From Leyella stercorea (lineage in GTDB: Bacteria > Bacteroidota > Bacteroidia > Bacteroidales > Bacteroidaceae), in the NCBI RefSeq assembly GCF_021531655.1, contig NZ_JADYUF010000039.1:1-33207 (forward strand): a stretch of 33,207 bases of DNA, given 5' to 3'. Below the pieces are notes generated by a model. It did not search any database and was not told the DNA's origin. It was given only the letters and a program-made list of their open reading frames with translations. Numbering within the stretch: position 1 is the first letter of the stretch; every line of letters begins with the position of its first letter. Shown piece after piece: positions 15,129-22,691 of this stretch. The position numbers and the translations under genes were made by a program.

Positions 15129-18100
15129 TTATTTGAAAATGAGTGACAACGACAGAGTGTACGAACGTGCGAACGGATAGTCGAGTCCACGCTCCATCTT
15201 GACACGCGAGATACGGAACAGGTCGTTGGTAGTGAAGTTCAGAGCCAGCACGTCGATGTTCAGCTTGCGCAGGAAGTTGAATTTCTCGTAGCGCATACGA
15301 TAGCCGATGCTCATGGTAGACATCTTCAGTTCGTCGTCGTCCATGATGAATCGTGTGCTCTGTTCGGTCTGGCTTGCTGTGGCATCGAGCGAGAACTTCT
15401 TGAAGTAAGTCACGTCGCCCGGCTTCTGCCAGCGGCTCGACATGGCACGGCGGTCGAGGTTGTAGGCTATGTTGCGGTTTTCGATCTTGTCGACGAGTGT
15501 AGAGTTGTACACGATGCCGCCGAACTTATAGGTGAAACCTACGTTGAAGCTGAGGTCCTTGTAGTTGAGCGAGCTGCTGATAGTGCCGCTGAGCTTCGGG
15601 TTGGTGTCGCCGACGGGCACCTTGTCGTTGCTGTTCCACTCGAATGTCTTCTGTCCGTCGCGTGTGAGGAACACCTCCTTGCCCGTGATGGGGTCGATGC
15701 CCAACGAGCGTACGGTAAACAGAGTGGTGGTAGAATATCCCTCCTGCAGCACTGGGAGCGGAGCACCCTTCGAAGCGAGCTGGCGCTCGTTGATCTTCTG
15801 CAGATAAGCCGATATCTTGCGTATCTTGTTCTTGTTGTGGTTGGCATTGGCGTTGATGGTCCAGTAGAGCTGCTTGCGTATGTTCTGGTAGGCAATCACG
15901 TTCAATGTCACGTCAAATCCCTGGTTCTGCAACTCGCCGGCGTTGATGTTCTGCGAACTGAATCCTGTAGACGGAGCCAGGTCGTACTGTGTCATCATCT
16001 GACGTGTGATGTTGTTGTAATAGTTGAATGTGGCGTTGATGCGGTTCTTCCAGAAGCCTATGTCTACGCCCAGACTGAACTGGTCGGTCTTAGCCCATTT
16101 GAGGTCGGGATTGTTGAGTCCCTGCAGCACGGCACCCAGTGAAGCGAACGAGTTGTAAGGCTTCATGGTGTTGGTGAAGGTATAGAACTCAAGTGTCTCG
16201 TACGGGTTGGAGCTTTGTTCGCCCGTAATACCGTATGTGGCGCGGAACACGAGGTTGGAGATACGGCCCTCGAGCCACTTCTCGCGATAGGCATTCCAGC
16301 GTACACCGGTCGACCAGAACGGAGTGAAACTGTTGTTGGCGTAGCGCGACGAGTTCTCCTCGCTCAGGTTGAAGTCGAACGAATAGCGGTTGTCGTAGCT
16401 GTACGACACCTGTCCGATGAAGCTCATTGAGCGCGAGAGCGACTCCGATCCGCTCGGATTGGTCGACATCTTGTTGCCGAAGATGAAGTCGTCCATGTGG
16501 CGGTCGGGATAGCCTGTGGCTGAGAGGTTGACGTAGTTGTTGCGGTCTTCGCTAACGGTCCAGTTGGCAAGCATACTGATGAGGTGCTTGTTGATTGGGA
16601 GGTTGTAGTTCAGTCCCAAGTTGCTCGACCACGAGGTAGACTCACCCGTGTTCTTGCTGTAGCTACCCTTCAGCGTCTTGTCTGTCTCGTTGGCAAAGCT
16701 GGTGTGGTTGGCAGGCAGGAACTTCTCAGTACGTGCGGTGCCGCGTGTGTACTGCAACGACTCGGTGAGGCGCAGGTTGTCGAGAATCATATACTCGAAG
16801 TTAAGGCTGCTGGCAATGCTCAGGCTGCGCTGCAGGTCCTTGATGCCGATGTTTGAGTTGTACAGCGGGTTGGTCACGGTAGTACTGCCGGCTGCCGTGA
16901 AGTTGTCGAGTATCTGGTCGTAAGTGCCGTCGTCGTTGGTCATACGATAGTAGGGGTTGGCCTGGCTGAATGCCGAGAAGTCGCCATAGGGCGAGTTGTT
17001 GCCCGATGTCTCGGTCAGGTTGATGTTGGCACCCACTGTGACGCGCTGCTTGCGGTAGCTCATGGTGAAGTCAACGCCCTTGGTATTGTTAGACGAACCC
17101 TTCATTACACCGGGCTGGAAGCCTGCGTTGACGCCCAGGCTGTAGCGGAATATATCGGTACCGCCGGCTGCTGTGAGCGAGTGGCGCGACTGAACTGCTG
17201 TGCGCAAGGGCTGCGAGAGCCAGTAGGAATCGACACCTGCCAGCACGTTGCGGCGCAATGAGTTGTAGCGGTTCATGCTTGGCACGCTGTTCTTGTCGTA
17301 TACGCCTGCCATCCATTCTGCCTGCAATTTCTCGGCAGCGTTCATCATATTGTAGTCGGTAAGGTCGGGCGACTGAAGAGTCATCGTACCGTTGTAGTTG
17401 ACCGAGAGCGCTCCGTCGGGAGCCACCTTGGTAGAGATTACGACGACGCCGTTGCTCGCCTTAGAGCCGTAGATGGCTGTAGCGGCGGCATCCTTGAGGA
17501 TTGTCACCTCGTCGATGCGCTCCGGATCGAGCGAGAGGATGCGCGTCATAGGCACGATGAAGCCGTCGAGCACGAAGAGCGGAGTGTTGGGTCGGCTCGA
17601 CACGTTGTCGAGGAGCAGGTCCATAGAGTTCATGCTCGATGTAGAACCCAGCGACTGGTCGCCGCGCATCTGGAATTCGGGCTGTGAGTTAGGGTCGGAA
17701 CCGTTAGAATTGTTTTCTTTCACCTTGAAGCTGGGATCGTAGAACTGGAGGCTCTTCAAGATGTTGTTAGGGTTGATTTTGCGCAACTCGTCGCCCTTTA
17801 CCGATACATAATTACCTGTAAAGCTCTTCTTGTTGCGGCGACTGATACCCGTAACCACCACCTCATCCATATTGGTTGCGTTGGGTGCGAGGCTTATGTT
17901 CATGTTACGGTTGGGTCGAAGTATCTGGATAGATTTGGTTTCGTAGCCGAGGTATGAAATGCTGATTGACGACTTGCGGTTGACGCGCAAGCTGAACTTA
18001 CCGTTCTCGTCGGTGATACATCCCGTGCGTCCCTTCTCCTTGGTGCCGTTGGTCACCGATACGGTGGCTCCGATGAGGGGCTGCTGGTTGTCGCCGCCCA

Positions 18101-18521
18101 CTACAACGCCGCCTATTACGAACGACTGGGCGTTGTCTTCCTGCTTCTCGTAGGGCGAGATGATGATGGCGCGATGGCCGCCTTGATATAGGATGCGTAC
18201 GTTCTGGTCGCCTATAAGCTCGCCAATCACCTTGTCGAGCGGCTTGTCCTTAACGTTGAGTGTTGTCAACTCGTTGATGCCTACAAGCGTGACACCCTGG
18301 AAAACCAGGTCGGCTCCCACCGATTTTGCCACCTTGCTGAGCACATTTCCCAACGTCTCATTACTGATGCGCAATGTCACTGGGTCGTTTTTCCATCCGT
18401 CTTCCGTCGGGCGCACATTCTGCGCCGTGGCGGTAGAGGTCGGAAGAATCTGCATGGGTAGTCCCCCGCTTAAAAGCATGGCGCACAGTCCACACTTCAA
18501 TAAAGACTCTCTCTTGTTCAT
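15129..18521 (-). CDS. SusC/RagA family TonB-linked outer-membrane transporter with STN domain
   Basis: The protein has 1130 residues. A signal peptide ends near ATAQ (34). Residues about 48-120 form a secretin/TonB short N-terminal (STN) domain, about 135-213 a carboxypeptidase-regulatory-like domain (LIGATVSVTNG, DENGKFSLRV, ISYLGYE). The TonB-box region MDEVVVTG is at 218-225. The plug carries the SusC hallmark IDEVTILKDAAATAIYGSKASNGVV. A TonB-dependent barrel follows and ends in a phenylalanine-lysine terminus (SLSLIFK). It imports large nutrients with SusD. The STN domain normally contacts a FecR-type anti-sigma factor, but none is encoded nearby. The accessory lipoproteins and lack of glycosidases argue for a non-glycan substrate such as peptides. 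Confidence 0.95.
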   Translation of the reverse strand: MNKRESLLKCGLCAMLLSGGLPMQILPTSTATAQNVRPTEDGWKNDPVTLRISNETLGNVLSKVAKSVGADLVFQGVTLVGINELTTLNVKDKPLDKVIGELIGDQNVRILYQGGHRAIIISPYEKQEDNAQSFVIGGVVVGGDNQQPLIGATVSVTNGTKEKGRTGCITDENGKFSLRVNRKSSISISYLGYETKSIQILRPNRNMNISLAPNATNMDEVVVTGISRRNKKSFTGNYVSVKGDELRKINPNNILKSLQFYDPSFKVKENNSNGSDPNSQPEFQMRGDQSLGSTSSMNSMDLLLDNVSSRPNTPLFVLDGFIVPMTRILSLDPERIDEVTILKDAAATAIYGSKASNGVVVISTKVAPDGALSVNYNGTMTLQSPDLTDYNMMNAAEKLQAEWMAGVYDKNSVPSMNRYNSLRRNVLAGVDSYWLSQPLRTAVQSRHSLTAAGGTDIFRYSLGVNAGFQPGVMKGSSNNTKGVDFTMSYRKQRVTVGANINLTETSGNNSPYGDFSAFSQANPYYRMTNDDGTYDQILDNFTAAGSTTVTNPLYNSNIGIKDLQRSLSIASSLNFEYMILDNLRLTESLQYTRGTARTEKFLPANHTSFANETDKTLKGSYSKNTGESTSWSSNLGLNYNLPINKHLISMLANWTVSEDRNNYVNLSATGYPDRHMDDFIFGNKMSTNPSGSESLSRSMSFIGQVSYSYDNRYSFDFNLSEENSSRYANNSFTPFWSTGVRWNAYREKWLEGRISNLVFRATYGITGEQSSNPYETLEFYTFTNTMKPYNSFASLGAVLQGLNNPDLKWAKTDQFSLGVDIGFWKNRINATFNYYNNITRQMMTQYDLAPSTGFSSQNINAGELQNQGFDVTLNVIAYQNIRKQLYWTINANANHNKNKIRKISAYLQKINERQLASKGAPLPVLQEGYSTTTLFTVRSLGIDPITGKEVFLTRDGQKTFEWNSNDKVPVGDTNPKLSGTISSSLNYKDLSFNVGFTYKFGGIVYNSTLVDKIENRNIAYNLDRRAMSSRWQKPGDVTYFKKFSLDATASQTEQSTRFIMDDDELKMSTMSIGYRMRYEKFNFLRKLNIDVLALNFTTNDLFRISRVKMERGLDYPFARSYTLSLSLIFK

Positions 18522-18562
18522 GGATACTTTTTATATAATCTATTAAATTATTCTTTGAGGCA

Positions 18563-19543
18563 TTACTGCATTATAGCATCTATGATTTCAGCATGGCGCT
18601 TGTCTACGCAATACTTCTCCTTAAACTGCTTGATGAGGGGTTCTATACGTTCTATGTCCTTGCCTCCCTGTATGTAATTGGTGATAATGGAATACAAAAC
18701 TGCGTCGCGGCACGCTCCGTCGTAGAACGCTGCCAGCTGCTCGAACATGTCCTCAATCTTGTCGGGACGCTGATAGGTCTCGCCCTTTTCGTGTGCCTGC
18801 TTGCTCTTGGTGTAAGCCATGTTGAGCAGAAGGAACGAGCAGTAGTCGGGACAGCTCAACGATGCCATGTCGCCGCGAAGCTTGGTTCCGTCCATAAGCT
18901 TCCAGTAGTCGCCTACACCCTGCTGGGCGATGGGCAGCTTGCGGGTTTCTTCGTACATCGGGGGATATTCTACGAACGAGATGTAAGCCAGTCCTTCGCT
19001 CTCGGCTGATACGTAATTCACCACGTCGGCTGCCACCTTGCCCTTCGACTGGGCTACGAGCTGGCGTGTCTGGTCAAGGAGTTTCTTAGAATCATTGATA
19101 CGGTCGGCAGGCTTGACGTCTACTACGACGCACGCCAGAAGCTGCAACTTGTAGCGTATAGAGCGTCTGTAGGCGGCAACAGCAGCGTAAAGCTCGTTGT
19201 CGGCAACTGCCTGCTTCGAGCCGCTGAACTTCAGTTCATTCACCTGCTTGCCCTGATACTGTATGTCGACATGCAGACTGTCGCCCGGCATGAGCAGCAC
19301 GGTAGTGCGTCCGTTGACAATCATCGCTACAAGGCGGTCGGTGTCAAACGCATAGACATGCTCCTCGCCTGGGTTGGCGTGAAACTCCTGACGGATGAAC
19401 GGACTCTGTACACAGTCGAAATAAACCATGTCACGCTTGTAGCCATCAATAGTGGCGCTCAATACGGTGCGCTTGTTCTGCGCAAAGGATACAACGCTGG
19501 ACAAACATAGAAGTCCCAACGCCATGATAATTTTTTTTGTCAT
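18563..19543 (-). CDS. Exported TlpA-like protein lacking the thioredoxin domain
   Basis: The protein has 326 residues from the ATG at 19543. The frame opens earlier, at 19606, but the signal peptide MTKKIIMALGLLCLSSVVSFAQ starts at 19543. The beta-rich N-terminal part (VLSATIDGYKRDMVYFDCV, then TVLLMPGDSLHVDIQYQGK) followed by a helical part has the same plan as the DUF4369-plus-helical region of the two TlpA proteins at the other end of the operon. There is no CxxC motif and no thioredoxin fold. The cysteines present (in LLACVVVD, LSCPDYCSF, GACRDAV, KYCVDKR) are scattered. It is the first gene of the operon, 41 bp before SusC. Its role is unknown; it may bind substrate or partner the TlpA proteins. 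Confidence 0.72.
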   Translation of the reverse strand: MTKKIIMALGLLCLSSVVSFAQNKRTVLSATIDGYKRDMVYFDCVQSPFIRQEFHANPGEEHVYAFDTDRLVAMIVNGRTTVLLMPGDSLHVDIQYQGKQVNELKFSGSKQAVADNELYAAVAAYRRSIRYKLQLLACVVVDVKPADRINDSKKLLDQTRQLVAQSKGKVAADVVNYVSAESEGLAYISFVEYPPMYEETRKLPIAQQGVGDYWKLMDGTKLRGDMASLSCPDYCSFLLLNMAYTKSKQAHEKGETYQRPDKIEDMFEQLAAFYDGACRDAVLYSIITNYIQGGKDIERIEPLIKQFKEKYCVDKRHAEIIDAIMQ

Positions 19544-19616
19544 TATGAAATATTGATTATTAGTTATTGCTTTAGTAATAAAACCTTTATCGGAATAATA
19601 CACCAATTAAACTCTG

Positions 19617-19647
19617 CAAATGTACACTTTTTTGGTTGTTTACACAA
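19617..19647 (-). promoter_or_regulatory. Promoter of the seven-gene SusCD operon
   Basis: On the minus strand a TTG (19647-19645) is followed after 20 nt by TACATTTG (19624-19617), a good -33/-7 pair. The leader to the ATG at 19543 is about 65 nt. No other convincing promoter was seen between 19543 and 7950. Confidence 0.7.
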
Positions 19648-19723
19648 GAAATATGTATATTTATTTAATTTTGGTTCAATATTTATATAAATAGGTGGGA
19701 AGAAGGGAAATCCGCCGGATTTT

Positions 19724-19828
19724 CAAAAGGAGTCCTTTTGCACTTCAAAAGGGGTCCTTTTAGGAGGCAAAAGGAGTCCTTTTGGAAGGCAAAAGGGCTA
19801 CATTTGTAATGCAAAAGGAGTCCTTTTT
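19724..19828. repeat. Array of five 17-bp palindromes with exact 22-bp period (array A)
   Basis: The units start at 19724, 19746, 19768, 19790 and 19812. The consensus is CAAAAGGAGTCCTTTTG, a palindrome around the central base. The 5-bp spacers differ. Unit 4 diverges to CAAAAGGGCTACATTTG. The period of 22 is not a multiple of three, so the array is not selected as coding sequence. A second array with the same period is at 31509-31613. Confidence 0.92.
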
Positions 19829-19968
19829 CACGGAGCTTTGTAAATGGCTGATTTTCAAGGGATATTTTAATGGAAATCAGTCGTTGTCGTTTAATTAAAT
19901 AAGGTTCATACGAAATAGGGAGTGATACGAATGTTTTAATTAAGTCAAAAATACAGGAGTAAGGTGAG
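19829..19968. other. Non-coding spacer between array A and structured element A
   Basis: I see no supported gene here. An imperfect inverted repeat (CTGATTTTCA near 19847 and TGGAAATCAG near 19870) is the only structure noted. Confidence 0.5.
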
Positions 19969-20193
19969 CCAAAACTCAATTATATGGGCTGAAAGCCCAA
20001 TAAGCACATAGCTCAAGGCAGCGCCTTGGGTGTACAGATAGATAAAACCAAAACGCCCTGCAAGGGCAAAAGCATTGATTATTAACGCTTTTGCCCTTGC
20101 AGGGTGCTTTGGTTTAGGCGGCTTTTTACCTCAGGGCGTTGCCCTGGGCTATGTGCTTCTGCCCCATTCGGGGCGTGCTACTTAGACTTTTGA
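19969..20193 (+). repeat. About 225-bp nested-hairpin dispersed element, copy A
   Basis: The copy is closely similar to 31255-31492. The nested structure is as follows. A GGGCT-GAA-AGCCC hairpin is at 19986-19998. An outer stem pairs 20004-20034 (GCACATAGC...) with 20127-20156 (...GCTATGTGC). A central stem of about 29 bp pairs 20045-20073 with 20087-20115 (core CCTGCAAGGGCAAAAGC with its complement). A GCCCCATTCGGGGC hairpin lies at 20161-20174. The ends are imperfect inverted repeats (CCAAAACTC / GACTTTTGACA). It resembles a MITE-like or REP-type element rather than a gene. Confidence 0.88.
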
Positions 20194-20373
20194 CACATTC
20201 TACTGAGCAAGCAGCGGTGCTGAAAACAAATTAAAAGAATGTATTGTCCAACTGCTCAGGCTATGGCGGGGACGCCATAGCCTCCTACTATTAGCATAAG
20301 CAAATCATCCACATACTTGAATTTCTATTATTGTCACTCGAAATGTAGGATGAATTTTAAATCAGCGGTTGCA
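20194..20373. other. Gene-free stretch with one perfect hairpin
   Basis: The only feature I see is a perfect 11-bp stem, AGGCTATGGCG (20258-20268) with CGCCATAGCCT (20273-20283), closed by a GGGA loop. It lacks a T-run on either strand, so it is not a classical intrinsic terminator, though it lies downstream of the minus-strand lipoprotein gene ending at 20374. Confidence 0.6.
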
Positions 20374-21078
20374 CTATTCTGCTGCAACCTTCTTAAGTGT
20401 TTCGAGCGGTTTGCCATCAAACTTATACTTCCATACGTCGGCTGTATCGACATATTCAGCCTTGTAGAGCTGCACTTCGCCTTCTTTAAGGCGGAAAGCG
20501 TAAGCTATGTTGTCGGTGAAGATGACGCTGTCGTTCATGTCAAGCGACTTGCCTACGCCATACTTCTCCTCGGTGCCGAGACCCTTGCGGCGTACGGTGT
20601 TGCCACGGAATATCCATTTGCGGCCCGAGAGGTCGCGATAGACGCCCTCAAGCTGGCGGTACACGCCTATCTGCTGTATGCTGTCGAGCGCCGGCAGAGC
20701 CTTCGCCTGCATCTCATTGCGTGAGGCGAGGTGCAATCCGTCAATCACTTCAAGCCGCATCTGCGTGCGGTCGTTGGCTGTAAGCACAATGGTGTTGCCG
20801 TCGAGAGTCCATGTTCCGGCTACGCTGTCGGTGGGTTGGTTGTCGGCAATGGCAGGTACGAGCCACTTGCCGTCCTGCATGAGCTTCATCTCCATGCCAC
20901 CCTCGTGGAGCGTTCCGCCCCAAAGATGCCAGTATGACGTGCTGTCTTCAGCCACATACACCTCACGTCCGTTCTGCCAAACCGATCCGTTCGAGAGCGA
21001 CGACTGCTCGCCTTTGCCGCCGCACGAGAACATGGCAGCCACGGCTACGAACATAATGGGAATGAATGATTTTCGCAT
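20374..21078 (-). CDS. Lipoprotein of unknown function
   Basis: The protein has 234 residues. The lipoprotein signal MRKSFIPIMFVAVAAMFSC gives a lipid cysteine at residue 19, followed by GGKGEQSS. The mature part contains two similar beta-rich modules with alternating strands (GTWTLDGNTIVLTANDRTQMRLEVI, in part; and GVYRDLSGRKWIFRGNTVRR...), a layout recalling lipocalin-like or NlpE-like lipoproteins. I cannot assign a family. It is separated from the upstream dipeptidase gene by a strong terminator, so it is likely transcribed on its own. Confidence 0.75.
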   Translation of the reverse strand: MRKSFIPIMFVAVAAMFSCGGKGEQSSLSNGSVWQNGREVYVAEDSTSYWHLWGGTLHEGGMEMKLMQDGKWLVPAIADNQPTDSVAGTWTLDGNTIVLTANDRTQMRLEVIDGLHLASRNEMQAKALPALDSIQQIGVYRQLEGVYRDLSGRKWIFRGNTVRRKGLGTEEKYGVGKSLDMNDSVIFTDNIAYAFRLKEGEVQLYKAEYVDTADVWKYKFDGKPLETLKKVAAE

Positions 21079-21110
21079 AGTTTGATGGTTTTTTGAAAGG
21101 TTTGTATGAT

Positions 21111-21163
21111 AAAAAGAGGGCGTGACAAGACACTCGGAATCCGATTGTGTCTTGACACGCCCT
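21111..21163 (-). terminator. Intrinsic terminator of pepD
   Basis: The 17-nt arms AGGGCGTGACAAGACAC (21117-21133) and GTGTCTTGACACGCCCT (21147-21163) pair with one mismatch, and the loop itself contains TCGGAATCCGA. On the minus strand the stem is followed by CTTTTT (21116-21111). Confidence 0.88.
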
Positions 21164-21174
21164 ATCTTATGACT

Positions 21175-22632
21175 TTACTTTACCGGAGCTTCTGCCATTG
21201 TCTTCTTGAGCAGTTCCCAGAAAGGAGCTACTGTAGAGATGAGGCAACGCTCTGTTGTGGTGTGCGGCGAACGCATTGTAGGACCGAGCGAAACCACGTC
21301 GAGGTGCGGATATTTGCCCAGGATAACCGAGCATTCCAATCCTGCATGGTCAACCTGCTCGATTGCGTCCTCATTGAACAGTTCGCGATAGTTCTTTTCG
21401 AGCAAGTGGAGTATCTCGCTGTCGGTGTTGGGGTCCCAACCTCCGTACTCTCCGCTCATCTCAACCTTCATGCCTGCCATCGAGAATGTCGACTCAAGAG
21501 TTGTGGCAATGTAGTCGCGCATGCTCTCTCTTGACGAACGTGCGAGCAGCTTGAAGTAAGCGTGGCCGCCATTGATGTCGATAATGGCGAGGTTTGACGA
21601 TGTCTCCACTACCGACGGGAACACCGGAATCATGCGGAGCACACCGTTGTGGCATCCGTAGATGGCGTCGAGCAGATTGTCCTGAATCTCCTCGGGCACC
21701 TCAGTTGCGGGCGTTTCAACGTCCTCAGCGAAGAACTGTATGTTCTCTTCGATGGTGCGATACTCGTTGTTGAACAAAGTGCACCACTCGGCTACGGCTT
21801 CCTTCAGAGCCTCAACGTTCTCCTTCGGCAGTGTGAGCACAGTCTCGCACTCGAACGGTATGGCGTTGCGCATGTTGCCGCCGTGCCATGTGGCGAGGCG
21901 TGCTCCGTACTCGGCGATTGCCTCATGTACAAAACGTGCCATGAGCTTGTTGGCATTGCCGCGTCCCTCGTTAATCTCCAAGCCCGAGTGTCCGCCCTTC
22001 AATCCCTTGATAACAACCTTGACGGCAGCGTCGTCCTTGTCGGTCTCCACTTCCTTATATTCGAGTGTGGCTGTGATGTCGACACCGCCTGCCGAACCGA
22101 TAACGAACTTGCCCCATGTCTCAGAGTCTAGATTGAGCAGAATATCACCGTTGAGTTCGCCCTCGGGCAGGTCGTTGGCACCGAACATACCAGTCTCCTC
22201 GTCGGCAGTGATGAGTCCCTCAACGGGTCCGTGAACGAGGGTCTTGTCCTCCATAACGGCCATGATGGCAGCCACACCGATACCGTTGTCGGCGCCGAGA
22301 GTGGTTCCCTTAGCCTTAACCCATTCGCCGTCTACGTATGTCTGGATAGGGTCGGTCTCGAAGTTGTGTGTGCTCTCGTTGCTCTTCTGAGGCACCATGT
22401 CCATGTGAGCCTGCAGAATGATGCCCTTGCGGTTTTCCATTCCTGGAGAAGCGGGCTTACGCATCACTATATTACCAGCCGCATCCTTGAATGCCTCAAC
22501 GCCTACACGAGCGGCAAACTCAAGCAGCATGTGCTGTACTTTTTCAAGATGTCCAGACGGGCGCGGCACCTGTGTCAGTGCGTCAAAGTTGCGCCAGATA
22601 CATTCGGGGTTTAGGTTTTTGATTTCACTCAT
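21175..22632 (-). CDS. pepD: Aminoacyl-histidine dipeptidase (PepD, M20C family)
   Basis: This cytoplasmic zinc dipeptidase cleaves Xaa-His and related dipeptides. It has 485 residues, the usual length. The di-zinc ligands of family M20 are visible: H76 (QAHMDM, with D78 as supporting aspartate), bridging D115 (GADNGIG), catalytic E145 and ligand E146 (ADEETG), D169 (NLDSE) and the C-terminal H457 (RSPHTTTE). The inserted lid domain includes GLKGGHSGLEI (210-220). The gene lies 59 bp downstream of the flippase-like gene on the same strand and may be co-transcribed with it. A strong terminator follows its stop. Confidence 0.96.
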   Translation of the reverse strand: MSEIKNLNPECIWRNFDALTQVPRPSGHLEKVQHMLLEFAARVGVEAFKDAAGNIVMRKPASPGMENRKGIILQAHMDMVPQKSNESTHNFETDPIQTYVDGEWVKAKGTTLGADNGIGVAAIMAVMEDKTLVHGPVEGLITADEETGMFGANDLPEGELNGDILLNLDSETWGKFVIGSAGGVDITATLEYKEVETDKDDAAVKVVIKGLKGGHSGLEINEGRGNANKLMARFVHEAIAEYGARLATWHGGNMRNAIPFECETVLTLPKENVEALKEAVAEWCTLFNNEYRTIEENIQFFAEDVETPATEVPEEIQDNLLDAIYGCHNGVLRMIPVFPSVVETSSNLAIIDINGGHAYFKLLARSSRESMRDYIATTLESTFSMAGMKVEMSGEYGGWDPNTDSEILHLLEKNYRELFNEDAIEQVDHAGLECSVILGKYPHLDVVSLGPTMRSPHTTTERCLISTVAPFWELLKKTMAEAPVK

Positions 22633-22691
22633 AACAATTGTTTTTATTAGTGATTAAAAAAATAGTAGTATTTATTGTTTATACTTTATTC

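Noticed and set aside
15110..15205. Upstream start for SusD adding 32 residues
   Set aside because: The extension overlaps the SusC 3' end and would place a non-hydrophobic segment before a perfect lipoprotein signal at 15109.
7950..19543. Polysaccharide utilisation locus
   Set aside because: SusC and SusD are present, but there is no glycoside hydrolase, lyase, sulfatase, SusE/SusF-type glycan binder or hybrid two-component regulator.
19724..19828. CRISPR array
   Set aside because: The repeated units are themselves palindromes with 5-bp spacers. CRISPR spacers are about 30 bp, and no cas gene is present.
19683..19979. A 98-residue open frame on the minus strand
   Set aside because: It is a read-through of palindrome array A (repeated Lys-Gly-Thr-Pro-Phe-like pieces) with no family features and no promoter of its own.
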